A stretch of 64,000 nucleotides of DNA from positions 432,013 through 496,012 of the forward strand of contig NZ_DS499577.1 in the NCBI RefSeq assembly GCF_000154465.1, given 5' to 3'. This stretch comes from Alistipes putredinis DSM 17216 (GTDB lineage Bacteria > Bacteroidota > Bacteroidia > Bacteroidales > Rikenellaceae). A program made the position numbers and the translations under genes. The notes below the pieces were generated by a model that was given only the letters and a program-made list of their open reading frames with translations, had not been told where the DNA came from and ran no database searches. Below, one piece after another: positions 50,824 through 60,012 of the stretch; the first letter of the stretch is position 1, and each line of letters starts with the position of its first letter.

Positions 50824-53245
50824 ATGATAAAACGCCTTACCTTCAGCTTACTCCTGACCTGTTTGTATGTTCCCTGTTTTTCCCAGGAACGCTTCGTTGT
50901 CCGGGGCCGTATTCTCGATGCGGAATCCGCTCCGGTTCCTTATTGTTCGGTCAGCATTCTCGAATCGCGCGACTCCACGGTCCTCGGAGGCGCCGTTTCC
51001 GACACGGAAGGCCGTTACAGCCTGCATTTCGAGCAGGCGGGCCGCTATCTGCTCTGCTACGACCATCTGGCCTACGAATCCTGCTACCGAACGGTAGAGG
51101 TTCCGGAGGCGCAAACCCTGCCCGATGTGATTCTACGTCCGGCCAGCCGACATATCGACGAGGTGGTCGTGGTGGCCCGAAATACCGAATACAGGGCAGG
51201 CCGCTACGAAGTCAATATGTTGGGTAATCCGATCGTCCGCAACCGGTCCGTGATGCAGGTGCTGGATCTGCTGCCGGGCCTCCGAGTCTCCGGAAACACC
51301 TTGTTCATCAAAGGGACTCCGGTGTCGGTCGTCTATATCGACGACCGGTTGGTGACGGATCTCGGGGAGCTTTCCGCCCTTCGTGCCGAAGACGTGAAAA
51401 GCGTGGAGGTCCAGAACAAGACGGGAGCGGCCTATTCCGCCACGACTTCTGGCGGTATCGTCCGTATCCGGCTCAAGAAACTCGCCGCAGGCAGTTTTTA
51501 CGGCAACGTATCTTCCTCCGCGTCCGTTTCCCGCGACGGATATTCTACGGGACTCGCCCTGCCGTTCTCGGCCCAGTGCGGACGATTGGGAATATATATA
51601 TGTGTCGGGTTCCTATGGGGAGAACGAAACGCTCGACCGCACCTATTCCGAATTTCGCAATTCGGGATACTCGCTCGATTCGGAGGACCGGGGGCGGATC
51701 ACCTCCCGGAATATCCGCGAACTTCTGAGCCTGGTTTACAAGATAAACGACCGCCATTCGATCGGTCTCGGGGGACAGATTTTCATGGGAGCGAGCGACC
51801 CGTCCAATACGGTGCACACGACCTCTGCGGGATTGGCCTGGGGCGATGTGCCGCCGCAGATGCCCGAAGCCGGATATACGCTCTACCGCTACGGGGGCAC
51901 GCTCTACAACCGGCAGTATCAGGGGTCGCTGAATTATATCTTCCGTTTCGACACGTTGGGTTCCCGGCTCTCTTTCAAGGCCGACTACCTGCACCAGAAC
52001 GTCGATCGGAATTACGACTACGACACGCGCGATTTTTCCCGGCCGGAGGATGCGGAACCCTTCTCCACGGAGTTGCGGCGCGAGCGCTACAAGCTGCTGG
52101 GACATCTGTTCGCGTCCCGGCTCGACCTGAACAAGAATTTTTCGGAAGAGCGCAGCTTCAGCGCGGGGTTGAGCTATGATTTGCGGTATGCGGACAACAA
52201 CGCTCCCGTGCATCGCTTCGAGGAGGAAGAGTGGATCCCGGACCCGAAGATGAGTACCTGGTTTATCGACCGCACTCAAAGCACGGGTGCCTACACCCAA
52301 TGGGCCGACGCCTACGGCAAGTTCTCCTATCAGGCGGGCCTGCGACTGCAATGGGACCGCATCGCTTACCGGAATGCCGAAAATACGGGCTACGAACATC
52401 GTGACTACTGGCGACTGTTCCCGGAACTCAGCCTGGCCTACACGTTCAACCCGGAAAAGGGCACCAATATCAATCTCGACCTCTATCGGTCCAGCGGCCG
52501 GCTGCCCGACAACAACGCCCTGAGTCCCCGCCGGGTCTGGCAGTCGCAATACAGTTATACCGTAGGCAACGAAAATCTCGAACCCGGCTGGGGGTACGAC
52601 ATCGACCTGAGCTATACGCTGCGCAACAAACTGACGATCTCTTACGGAGGTACGTGGTCGCGCGGCAGTGAAACGATGACTTTCTATGACCCCGACGATC
52701 CGAACATCGTCTATACGACGAAGGTGAACGGGGAACACGGCTCGGCGCATAATATCTGGATCGATTATACGACATTGGTAACCAAATGGTTCCGAGTGAA
52801 ATCTTTCATTCACGGATATTGGTATCGGAGAGAGGTGGATGGCGACTGGCAGGCTTCGTACAGTGCCGGAGGTGGGATGTTCAGCCTTTCCCTTATGTTC
52901 CAGCCGCATCCCTCGATGATTATCTATCTGGACGGAGGCGTCGAGCTGCCCCAAAAAAGATTGGAAACCTGGCAAAATTCCTATTGGGCTTTAGCTGCCG
53001 GAATAACCAAATCATTCTGTAAAGACAAACTGTATATATCCCTCGACGTGAACAATATCCTTTCGACCAAACTGAAAAAGGAAACGGTACGCTGGGACAA
53101 CTCCTACTATTCCGTCCTGCGGCAACCTCGGGGACACAGAAGTCTGCGGCTGGTCTTTTCGATCGGCTACCGGTTCAACCGAAATGCCAAAAAGAGCGTA
53201 TCGACCGTGCAAACGTTACGAGATCCGGAAGAAATTCTGAAATAG
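50824..53245 (+). pseudogene. TonB-dependent-receptor-like outer membrane protein interrupted by a -1/+2 frameshift
   Basis: Start MIKRLTFSLLLTCLYVPCFSQ is a signal peptide. Residues 22-105 are a carboxypeptidase-like regulatory domain (VRGRILDAESAPVPYCSVSI, DTEGRYSLHFEQAG). Residues 115-230 resemble a receptor plug (HIDEVVVVARNTEYRAG, VLDLLPGLRVSGNTLFIKG). The barrel then begins, but the frame breaks at about 51592-51605, and the remaining 547 residues (SGSYGENETLDRTYSEF to RDPEEILK) continue in the next frame to 53245. Joined length is about 806, normal for the OMP_b-brl_3 family. Without correction, translation runs on out of frame to 52179. The break coincides with an (AT)5 tract. No SusD-like partner is adjacent. 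Confidence 0.82.
51592..51601. repeat. (AT)5 dinucleotide tract at the frameshift point
   Basis: ATATATATAT followed by GTGT. Adding one AT unit would give LGIYIYVSGSYGEN and restore one open frame of about 806 codons. Removing two units would also restore it. Confidence 0.8.
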
Positions 53246-53413
53246 GCCGCTCAAGACCCGTATTCGAATCCAGTGCGCAAGACGTGCTTTCCGAGAACCG
53301 TATTTTGTGAAACTTTTCCGCTCGATATATGAATAGTGGAATTGGCATCGCTTTTCTCCCCGGCAATCCGAAGCATTTCGGCGCTTTCACATCTGCCGCA
53401 AAAACCAAAAAAA

Positions 53414-53446
53414 TTACGGACGGCTGCATCCGGCAGCCGCCCGTAA
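53414..53446. terminator. Bidirectional terminator between receptor and porin genes
   Basis: TTACGG-A-CGGCTGC / GCAGCCG-C-CCGTAA with a 5-nt loop, one mismatch, and an A/T tract on each side. It closes the convergent receptor and porin genes. Confidence 0.82.
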
Positions 53447-53465
53447 AAAATTCCGCCCTCCGAAA

Positions 53466-54833
53466 TCAGAAGTTGTAGCGCACCATCAGATTGACCCGAT
53501 TGGCATGGCCCTTCATTCCGTCCATATTTTCGCGGGTGCCGTACAGGTATTCGGCCGCAAGCTGACAGCAGGGGGCCAAATCCCAGAAAATATTGCCGAA
53601 GACATACTGACCGCGACGGTATTCGTCATCGGCATAGGCCCCGTTCCTGCGGCAAACCTCCGCCATGGAATAACCGCCCGAAATGGCGAGTTTGTTCGGA
53701 ACGAGGTCGATTTGCGCAGCCGCCTGCCAACCGTACATCGGCATAGTCTGAATACTCCTCGGATTGTGAGGATTGGGTGTAAAATCCAGTCCGATGCCCG
53801 ATAAATCTTGGATGTAGGGAGTGATGCCCTCGCCGTACACACCGTTGAAGAAGAGTTGCAGGGGACCCGCTACTTTGATATTTCCGCTGGCCTGGACGCC
53901 CCAGCCGAAGAGCGAAGTATTGTTACCCGTCGATTCGTTGTGCAGATACATATCGCGGAAAACGGCCGATGCCCGGAAATGGCTCTCCTTGTTCCGGCCC
54001 CAATTCACCTGCATATAAACCGGGAAATCAGGTACGCGCTGCGGAATCGAAGCGAACGAATCGCCGTAGGTGCCGCTTACGTTCGGTAGCTCGGCGGCAA
54101 CGCCGAATTTCAGAATATCGCGGTAGATCGAATGCTCGTAACGGATCATCGTCGAGAAAAAGTAGTTATAGGCATTGGGACCCTGGAAGTCGATCGTATT
54201 GGGAGCGGCGTTCAGGTCGCAGAACGTCGTTACGTCGCGTCCGAACGTGAACCCTTTGAACGATACGTAAGCCGACCGGATACGGGGCGTATAACTGTTG
54301 GTTCCTCCGCCGCGGAAGTCCGTACTGAAATAGAGGGTGACACGGCCCAGTTTTTTCGAATTGGCGATGGCCTTCAGAAATATGCGGGAGGTAGTTCCGT
54401 CCAGGCCGAATTTCTGACGGGTGGCATAGGTGCCGGGAACGGCGATCGTGGCCGGAATGAAATCCTGTGCTCCGGAGATTCCGTCGAAGTCATACGACGC
54501 ACGCAGAGTCACCTGGCCGCCGAGCGAGAAGGAGAATTTGTTCTGCTTGGTGGCGAAGATGAAGTGAGGCAGTTCATCCTGCTGGAAACCGGGATGATGG
54601 GTTTCGATATAATCCCGAATGGCATTGTCGATTGCCAGTTGGTTCAATACGGCCGCTTCGAGCAAGGCCTCTTCGTCTGCAGGCGGTTGAGGTGCATTGA
54701 CGGAAACCAAATAAACCGTCGGAGAGTATTCGCCGGTCTTTACGCTGTCCTTACGGATCTGGTAGGTCTGGGCCGAAACCGAGGCCGCAGAAACCGCCAG
54801 CAACATTGCGATTAAAAGTCGAAAAATTTTCAT
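53466..54833 (-). CDS. DcaP-like outer membrane porin
   Basis: 455 residues from ATG 54833 with a signal peptide (cleavage after SVSAQ, residue 22). An N-terminal helical stretch (ADEEALLEAAVLNQLAIDNA, about 52-72) may form the short coiled coil seen in trimeric DcaP porins. The barrel begins SFSLGGQVTLRASYDFDG near 105 and ends NLMVRYNF with a C-terminal Phe. Strands such as YVSFKGFTFGRDVTTFCDL and FFSTMIRYEHSIY are typical. It likely passes small anionic solutes across the outer membrane; substrate unknown. Confidence 0.8.
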   Translation of the reverse strand: MKIFRLLIAMLLAVSAASVSAQTYQIRKDSVKTGEYSPTVYLVSVNAPQPPADEEALLEAAVLNQLAIDNAIRDYIETHHPGFQQDELPHFIFATKQNKFSFSLGGQVTLRASYDFDGISGAQDFIPATIAVPGTYATRQKFGLDGTTSRIFLKAIANSKKLGRVTLYFSTDFRGGGTNSYTPRIRSAYVSFKGFTFGRDVTTFCDLNAAPNTIDFQGPNAYNYFFSTMIRYEHSIYRDILKFGVAAELPNVSGTYGDSFASIPQRVPDFPVYMQVNWGRNKESHFRASAVFRDMYLHNESTGNNTSLFGWGVQASGNIKVAGPLQLFFNGVYGEGITPYIQDLSGIGLDFTPNPHNPRSIQTMPMYGWQAAAQIDLVPNKLAISGGYSMAEVCRRNGAYADDEYRRGQYVFGNIFWDLAPCCQLAAEYLYGTRENMDGMKGHANRVNLMVRYNF

Positions 54834-55225
54834 AAGCAATAAAATTAAATTATTCCGATAATGGCGGATGCCATCTATATATGTATATTACGATTTTGGA
54901 AGTCAGACAATTGGTATTTGCCCGAAACGTGGCAAGTTATATGCCAAAATACCCGGCAAGAACAGGTGCAGCAGGTCGGAAAGCGGGATCCTCCAGCCTG
55001 CGAGCCGGACCGGTCACGGCATCTGCCAGACGTTCGAACCTATTCCCGAAGTCTTCGGACGGATGTCGGTCTCCTTTCCCTAAATAAAATTCCCTCAAAA
55101 AGTGTAAAAAATGAACAGAAGGCGTTGGCAAATCCTGCAAATCGGATAAACTAACGGCGAAATAGTTATTTCCGAAACGGTCGCTATCCGATATTTTTGT
55201 ATTTTTGTAAAAACATATTTTTCAT
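54834..55225. promoter_or_regulatory. Divergent intergenic region with RND operon promoter boxes
   Basis: 392 bp without a gene. Two adjacent TATTTTTG boxes (55192-55199 and 55200-55207) fit TAnnTTTG and lie 18-34 bp before the adaptor start. No matching box for the porin on the minus strand could be assigned. Confidence 0.55.
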
Positions 55226-56287
55226 ATGAAACATAAGTTAGTGATAGCAATGACTGCGGCAACGCTGTTTCTGGTCGGGTGCGGGCAGCGGCAACATACG
55301 GAACAGGTAACGCTCGTGCGCATCGATACCGTAAAAACAGCGAATACCTGTGATATTCTCGAATTTCCCGCCCGAGTACAGGCTGCCGGAGAAGTTCACC
55401 TCGCATTCAAGATACCCGGAACCTTGCAACGTATTTATGTCGATGACGGAGCTTTTGTCCGTCAGGGTGAACTTGTTGCCGAAATGGATCCGCGCGATTA
55501 CGAACTTCAGTTACAGGCGGTCGAAGCCGAATATTTGAGTATCAAGGCCGAAGCCGAACGTGTAATGGCGCTTTACGACCAAAACGTCGCTACCGCCGAT
55601 GCTTACGACAAAGCGCGATACGGGCTGCAACAGATTACGGCGAAATACGAGAACGCCCGCAACCAATTGGCCGATACGAAACTGTATGCTCCTTTCGACG
55701 GCTACGTGAAGCGTCGGCGCTTCGACCCTCCGACGGTCGTAGCGGCCGGAATGCCGGTCATCACGTTCCTGTCGGGCAAGAATCCCGAGGTCGAACTTTT
55801 CATTCCGGCATCGACTTACATTCGCCGTCGGGAGATCGCTTCGTTTGCGGCGGTGTTCGATTTTCTGCAAGGGCAAAAAATTCCGCTGCGTCTGCTCCAT
55901 GTCGATCCGAGCGCCAATGCCAATCAGCTTTACGCCGTGCGGTTGGCACTGCCCGTGAATACGGAGATCGCGGCGACACCCGGCATGAACGCAACGGTCG
56001 AAGTCGCCATGCGGCAGGAAACGGAGGCATCGGTAGAGATTCCTGCATCAGCTCTGTTCAGCAACGGCGACAAGACGAGTTACGTGTGGATTTACCGACA
56101 GGACGGGACGATCGCACGCCGACGGGTCGAAGTAGTCCGTCTGCATACGGACGGAACGGCGACGATAGCGGATGGTCTGAACGAAGGCGAACGGATCGTC
56201 GTGGCCGGAGTTCATAAATTGACGGAAGGCCAGCGGGTCGCACCGCTTCCTGCTCCGTCGAAAACCAATGAAGGAGGGCTGCTATGA
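55226..56287 (+). CDS. RND efflux periplasmic adaptor lipoprotein (HlyD/AcrA family)
   Basis: 353 residues with a lipoprotein signal (TLFLVGC, Cys19). The biotinyl-lipoyl half motifs VHLAFKIPGTLQRIYVDDGAFVRQG near residue 57 and LYAPFDGYVKRRRFDPPTVV near 152 flank an alpha-hairpin of about 50 residues. The beta-barrel and membrane-proximal domains follow. It bridges the inner membrane RND pump to an outer membrane channel. The next gene, the pump, overlaps its end by four bases (ATGA). Confidence 0.92.
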   Translation: MKHKLVIAMTAATLFLVGCGQRQHTEQVTLVRIDTVKTANTCDILEFPARVQAAGEVHLAFKIPGTLQRIYVDDGAFVRQGELVAEMDPRDYELQLQAVEAEYLSIKAEAERVMALYDQNVATADAYDKARYGLQQITAKYENARNQLADTKLYAPFDGYVKRRRFDPPTVVAAGMPVITFLSGKNPEVELFIPASTYIRRREIASFAAVFDFLQGQKIPLRLLHVDPSANANQLYAVRLALPVNTEIAATPGMNATVEVAMRQETEASVEIPASALFSNGDKTSYVWIYRQDGTIARRRVEVVRLHTDGTATIADGLNEGERIVVAGVHKLTEGQRVAPLPAPSKTNEGGLL

Positions 56288-59200
56288 TCGACTTGGGCAA
56301 ATGGGCTTTCGGACACAGCAAGCTCGTCTATTTTCTGTTGGCGGTACTGTTGGTAGGCGGTCTGAAATCGGCCTACGACATGGGAAAACTCGAAGATCCC
56401 GAAGTCAAGGTAAAAATCGCCATGGTGGTCGGGGTTCGTCCGGGAGCGTCGGCGCACGAAATGGAACTGGAAGTGACCGACCCGCTGGAAAAGGCGATCC
56501 GTACCGTCGGAGAGGTGGACAATACGCAGAGTTGGTCGTACAACGACCTCTGCATCATACAGGTAGAACTCAAAAGTACGACGCCCGATGACCGGCTCGA
56601 ACAGTGTTGGGATATGCTGCGGCACAAGGTTTCCGATGCGGAAGCGTCGTTGCCCGGCGGTACATCCGTGACGGTTCAGGACGATTTCAGTCTGGTTTAC
56701 GGTATGTTTTACGCCCTGACCGCCGAAGGCTTCAGCGAAAGACAGCTCGCCGACTATGCCGGACTGATCCAGCGCGAATTGACCGATCTCGACGGCGTGG
56801 CCCGGGTGGAGCTTTACGGAAAGCGCGAGGAGAGTATCGATATTTCGCTGCGTGCGGACCGAATGGCGACACTCGGCATTTCGCCAACAGAAGTACTCGC
56901 CACCCTGAACGGACAAAACGGCACTTTCTATGCCGGTTACTACGACAACGGGGATCAACGCGTGCGCGTAACGGTCACCGATAAGTCGCGTACGGTCGAA
57001 CAGATCCGCAACATGGTCATTCAGGGCCATGAAGATGACCAGTTGCGTCTGGGGGATATTGCGACCGTAGAGAGCGGCTATACGGAACCCGTACGCAATT
57101 CGATGACCTATAACGGTGAACATGCCGTCGGTATCGCCGTAGCCGCCGCCTCGGGAACCGACATCGTAAAGGTCGGCAATGCGGTCGAACGGCGGCTCGC
57201 CGAATTACAGGAGGAACGTTTTCCTGCAGGCGTCGCTTGCCACAAGGTCTTCTATCAACCCGAACGGGTAACAGGGGCCCTCTCCACTTTCTTCATCAAT
57301 CTGGTCGAATCGGTATTGATCGTCATCGCGATTCTGATGATTACGATGGGGTTCCGCAGCGGCGTAATCATCGGATTCAGTCTGCTTACGATCGTCATCG
57401 GCACGTTTCTGCTGCTGGGTATGACCGGCGGCACGATGCAGCGGGTTTCACTGGCGGCGTTCATTCTCGCAATGGGGATGCTGGTGGACAATGCGATCGT
57501 CATAGTAGATGGTATTCTGGTCGATCTGAAGCTGGGCAAGCCGCGCCGCGAAGCGATGTGCGCCATCGGTCGTAAAACCGCCATGCCGTTGCTCGGAGCT
57601 ACGGTCATTGCCATCCTCGCATTTCTGCCCGTTTTCCTTTCGCCCGATACGGCAGGCGTCTATGTGCGCGATCTGTTTATCGTGCTGGCGGCGAGTCTGC
57701 TGTTGAGTTGGGTCCTGGCTCTGGTGCACGTGCCGCTGATGGCGAATCGGCTTTTGAAGCAACCGTCGAGGACCGAGGGAAGCGGTAAACTGTATGACAG
57801 CACGTTGTATCGTCGTTTCGGCGATCTGCTTCGCTTCGGTTTGCGGCACCGTATCGCGGCCCTGTCGGTCATTCTCGTTCTGCTCGGATTGAGCGTCTGG
57901 GGATTCCGGTACGTGCGGCAGGGATTCTTTCCCGATATGGTTTACGACCAACTCTATATCGAATACAAATTGCCCGAAGGTACGAACTCCACACGGGTTG
58001 CCGCCGACCTGCGGGAAATCGAAGCGTACCTTAAGACTCGTCCCGAAATCCGGAACGTTGTTGCGTCCGTGGGCGGGACGCCGGCACGGTATAATCTGGT
58101 GCGCAGTATCGCCACGCCGTCGCTCTCTTACGGAGAATTGATCGTCGATTTCGAATCGCCCGAATCGCTGGTGGAAAACATGGATGTCATTCAGGAGGAT
58201 CTTTCGGCCCGTTACCCCGACGCGTACGTCAAGGTGAAGCGTTATAATATCATGTTCAAAAAATACCCGATCGAAGTGCAATTTTCCGGACCCGATCCGG
58301 CGGTACTGCACCGGTTGGCGGATTCCGCACGAATGATTATGGCGCGCACGCCCCAGGTTGCGCAGATCACTACCGGTTGGGAACCTGCGGTTCCCGTTTT
58401 GGCGGTGGATTACCACCAGGCGGCCGCCCGTCGCGCCAACCTGAGCCGCCAGGATATCGCCACCTCGTTGCTGACGGCCGAAGGCGGTATTCCCGTCGGG
58501 ACGTTCTACGAAGGAGTACATCGCAATACGATCTATCTCAAATGTACGGCGGCCGACGGCTCGCGCATCGACAATTCGGAGAACGTACCCGTTTTCCCGA
58601 TGCTCCCGAATGTAAATGCGCTGCTTGACGACGAGCTGGTGGGAAGCCTTCAGACCGGCACGCTCGACAAAGGCGATATCATCCGAAGGCTGGCGCAGAC
58701 CATCCCCCTCGGGCAAGTCGGACGGGGTGTCGGCATTCGCTGGGAAGATCCGGTCATTCCGCGCTATAACGGTCAGCGCATGCAGAGCGTGATGTGTTCC
58801 CCCGCACCGGGTGTTGAAACCGAGGCGGCACGACAAACTATTGCCGAACAGATCGAAGACATTCCGTTGCCGACCGGCTATTCGATACGCTGGGATGGTG
58901 AAAAAGGGGCCCGTGACCAGACGATGTACTGGCTTTTCAAACAGGTCCCGCTGGCCGTAGTACTCATCATCGCTGTTCTGATTCTCTTGTTCGGCGACTA
59001 TCGCAAGCCGACGATCGTGTTGTGCTGCATTCCTTTATTGGCCGTCGGCATCGTCGGAGCAATGTTGCTGACCGGAAAGACGTTCGACTTCTGCGCCATT
59101 GTGGGTGCGTTGGGATTGATGGGCATGCTGATTAAAAATTGCATCGTATTGTTGGACGAAATCGGCCAGCGGTGCAGCGGCGATACCGACCTCATAGCCG

Positions 59201-59406
59201 GACTGGTCGTCAGCGCCCAAAGTCGTCTGCGGCCTGTGATGATGGCTTCGCTTACCACCATTCTCGGTATGATTCCGCTGCTCGGCGATGCGATGTTCGG
59301 TTCAATGGCTGCGACGATCATGGGCGGACTGTTCTTTTCGACCATCGCCACGTTGTTGTTTCTGCCGATACTTTACGCCCTGTTTTTCAAAATCAAAACG
59401 AAATAA
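56284..59406 (+). CDS. RND-family efflux transporter permease (AcrB/MMPL type)
   Basis: 1040 residues, full length. The first helix starts near residue 12, and the two large periplasmic loops cover about 40-330 and 560-850. The TM4 motif GMLVDNAIVIVDGILVDLKLG near 398 carries the proton-relay Asp with Asn in the second position. GMLIKNCIVLLDEIGQR appears near 946. It exports drugs or envelope compounds with proton antiport. The operon has an adaptor but no outer membrane channel gene. The nearest TolC-like gene is at 62377 with a different partner, so the channel is probably supplied from elsewhere. Confidence 0.95.
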   Translation: MIDLGKWAFGHSKLVYFLLAVLLVGGLKSAYDMGKLEDPEVKVKIAMVVGVRPGASAHEMELEVTDPLEKAIRTVGEVDNTQSWSYNDLCIIQVELKSTTPDDRLEQCWDMLRHKVSDAEASLPGGTSVTVQDDFSLVYGMFYALTAEGFSERQLADYAGLIQRELTDLDGVARVELYGKREESIDISLRADRMATLGISPTEVLATLNGQNGTFYAGYYDNGDQRVRVTVTDKSRTVEQIRNMVIQGHEDDQLRLGDIATVESGYTEPVRNSMTYNGEHAVGIAVAAASGTDIVKVGNAVERRLAELQEERFPAGVACHKVFYQPERVTGALSTFFINLVESVLIVIAILMITMGFRSGVIIGFSLLTIVIGTFLLLGMTGGTMQRVSLAAFILAMGMLVDNAIVIVDGILVDLKLGKPRREAMCAIGRKTAMPLLGATVIAILAFLPVFLSPDTAGVYVRDLFIVLAASLLLSWVLALVHVPLMANRLLKQPSRTEGSGKLYDSTLYRRFGDLLRFGLRHRIAALSVILVLLGLSVWGFRYVRQGFFPDMVYDQLYIEYKLPEGTNSTRVAADLREIEAYLKTRPEIRNVVASVGGTPARYNLVRSIATPSLSYGELIVDFESPESLVENMDVIQEDLSARYPDAYVKVKRYNIMFKKYPIEVQFSGPDPAVLHRLADSARMIMARTPQVAQITTGWEPAVPVLAVDYHQAAARRANLSRQDIATSLLTAEGGIPVGTFYEGVHRNTIYLKCTAADGSRIDNSENVPVFPMLPNVNALLDDELVGSLQTGTLDKGDIIRRLAQTIPLGQVGRGVGIRWEDPVIPRYNGQRMQSVMCSPAPGVETEAARQTIAEQIEDIPLPTGYSIRWDGEKGARDQTMYWLFKQVPLAVVLIIAVLILLFGDYRKPTIVLCCIPLLAVGIVGAMLLTGKTFDFCAIVGALGLMGMLIKNCIVLLDEIGQRCSGDTDLIAGLVVSAQSRLRPVMMASLTTILGMIPLLGDAMFGSMAATIMGGLFFSTIATLLFLPILYALFFKIKTK

Positions 59407-59432
59407 TACGATTCGGCCGCAGGCCATACCTT

Positions 59433-59466
59433 ACCGTTCGTGCCGCACCGATGCGGCGCGAACGGT
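59433..59466. terminator. Hairpin ending the RND operon
   Basis: ACCGTTCG-T-GCCGC / GCGGC-G-CGAACGGT with a 6-nt loop, 27 bp past the stop. It lacks a long T tract. The remaining 59467-59564 shows nothing recognisable. Confidence 0.6.
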
Positions 59467-59564
59467 GTCGATATTCGACGAGCGCATCGAACAACTGCAA
59501 CACAATGTTCGCCCGATCTTCGGCGCAGGGCAGAACGACGGGTGCAAACGGACCCGGCTTTCAC

Positions 59565-59862
59565 TATCTTTGAAGTACTCCGCTGCGGCAAGACGCAAAT
59601 AAAATTTGCTTTTGCCCTCGGCCTAATCGCAATCTTTGACTTCGTCTTAGATACTTCGCCTCGGCAAAGTACAAATAAATTTGTTTTTGCCCTCGGCTTA
59701 ATCCCAATCTTTGACTTCGTCTTAGATACTCCGCCTCGGCAAAATGCAAATAAATTTGCTTTTGCGCTCGGCTTAATCCCAATCTTTGACTTCGTCTTAG
59801 ATACTCCGCCTCGGCAAAGCACAAATAAATTTGTTTTTGCCCTCGGCTTAATCGTATCTTTG
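59565..59862 (+). repeat. Four-unit tandem array of promoter modules, copies F1-F4
   Basis: Boxes occur at 59565 (TATCTTTG), 59631, 59706, 59781 (all AATCTTTG) and 59855 (TATCTTTG), with spacings of 66, 75, 75 and 74 bp. Cores alternate between GCAAAT / ATTTGC (F1, F3) and ACAAAT / ATTTGT (F2, F4). Each is preceded by CTTCGTCTTAGATACT-like and CTCGGC sequence and followed by CTCGGC. Only the two outermost boxes are intact -7 elements. The array points at the metallophosphoesterase gene. Confidence 0.88.
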
Positions 59863-59925
59863 CAGAAGATAGGAGGCGGTTCGGCAATCTGTACGTGCCA
59901 ATTCGTGCGATTGCCATCATCTTAT

Positions 59926-59933
59926 TATCTTTG
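59926..59933 (+). promoter_or_regulatory. Additional -7 box (TATCTTTG) before the metallophosphoesterase gene
   Basis: A TATCTTTG box outside the repeat, 71 bp past the last array box and 80 bp before the ATG. No clear -33 partner. The 606-bp gap 59407-60012 holds otherwise only the hairpin and the repeat array. Confidence 0.5.
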
Positions 59934-60012
59934 CAAAAACGATTCCGTCCGGTCGATCTGTCGATAAAATGCCAGAGAGCGACTGAACGCGATAACGAAA
60001 AAATCGAGCTAT

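Noticed and set aside
55030..55050. ACGTTCGAACCT resembling a tRNA T-arm
   Set aside because: No cloverleaf could be folded around it.
59565..59862. CRISPR array
   Set aside because: Units of 75 bp are contiguous with no unique spacers, and no cas genes are present.
59564..59920. Open frame on the minus strand with repeated LRRSQRLGLS-type and QIYL-FAEAEY-type units
   Set aside because: It is the translation of the 75-bp DNA repeat. The same peptide appears from other loci in other frames, so the repetition is at DNA level, not protein level.
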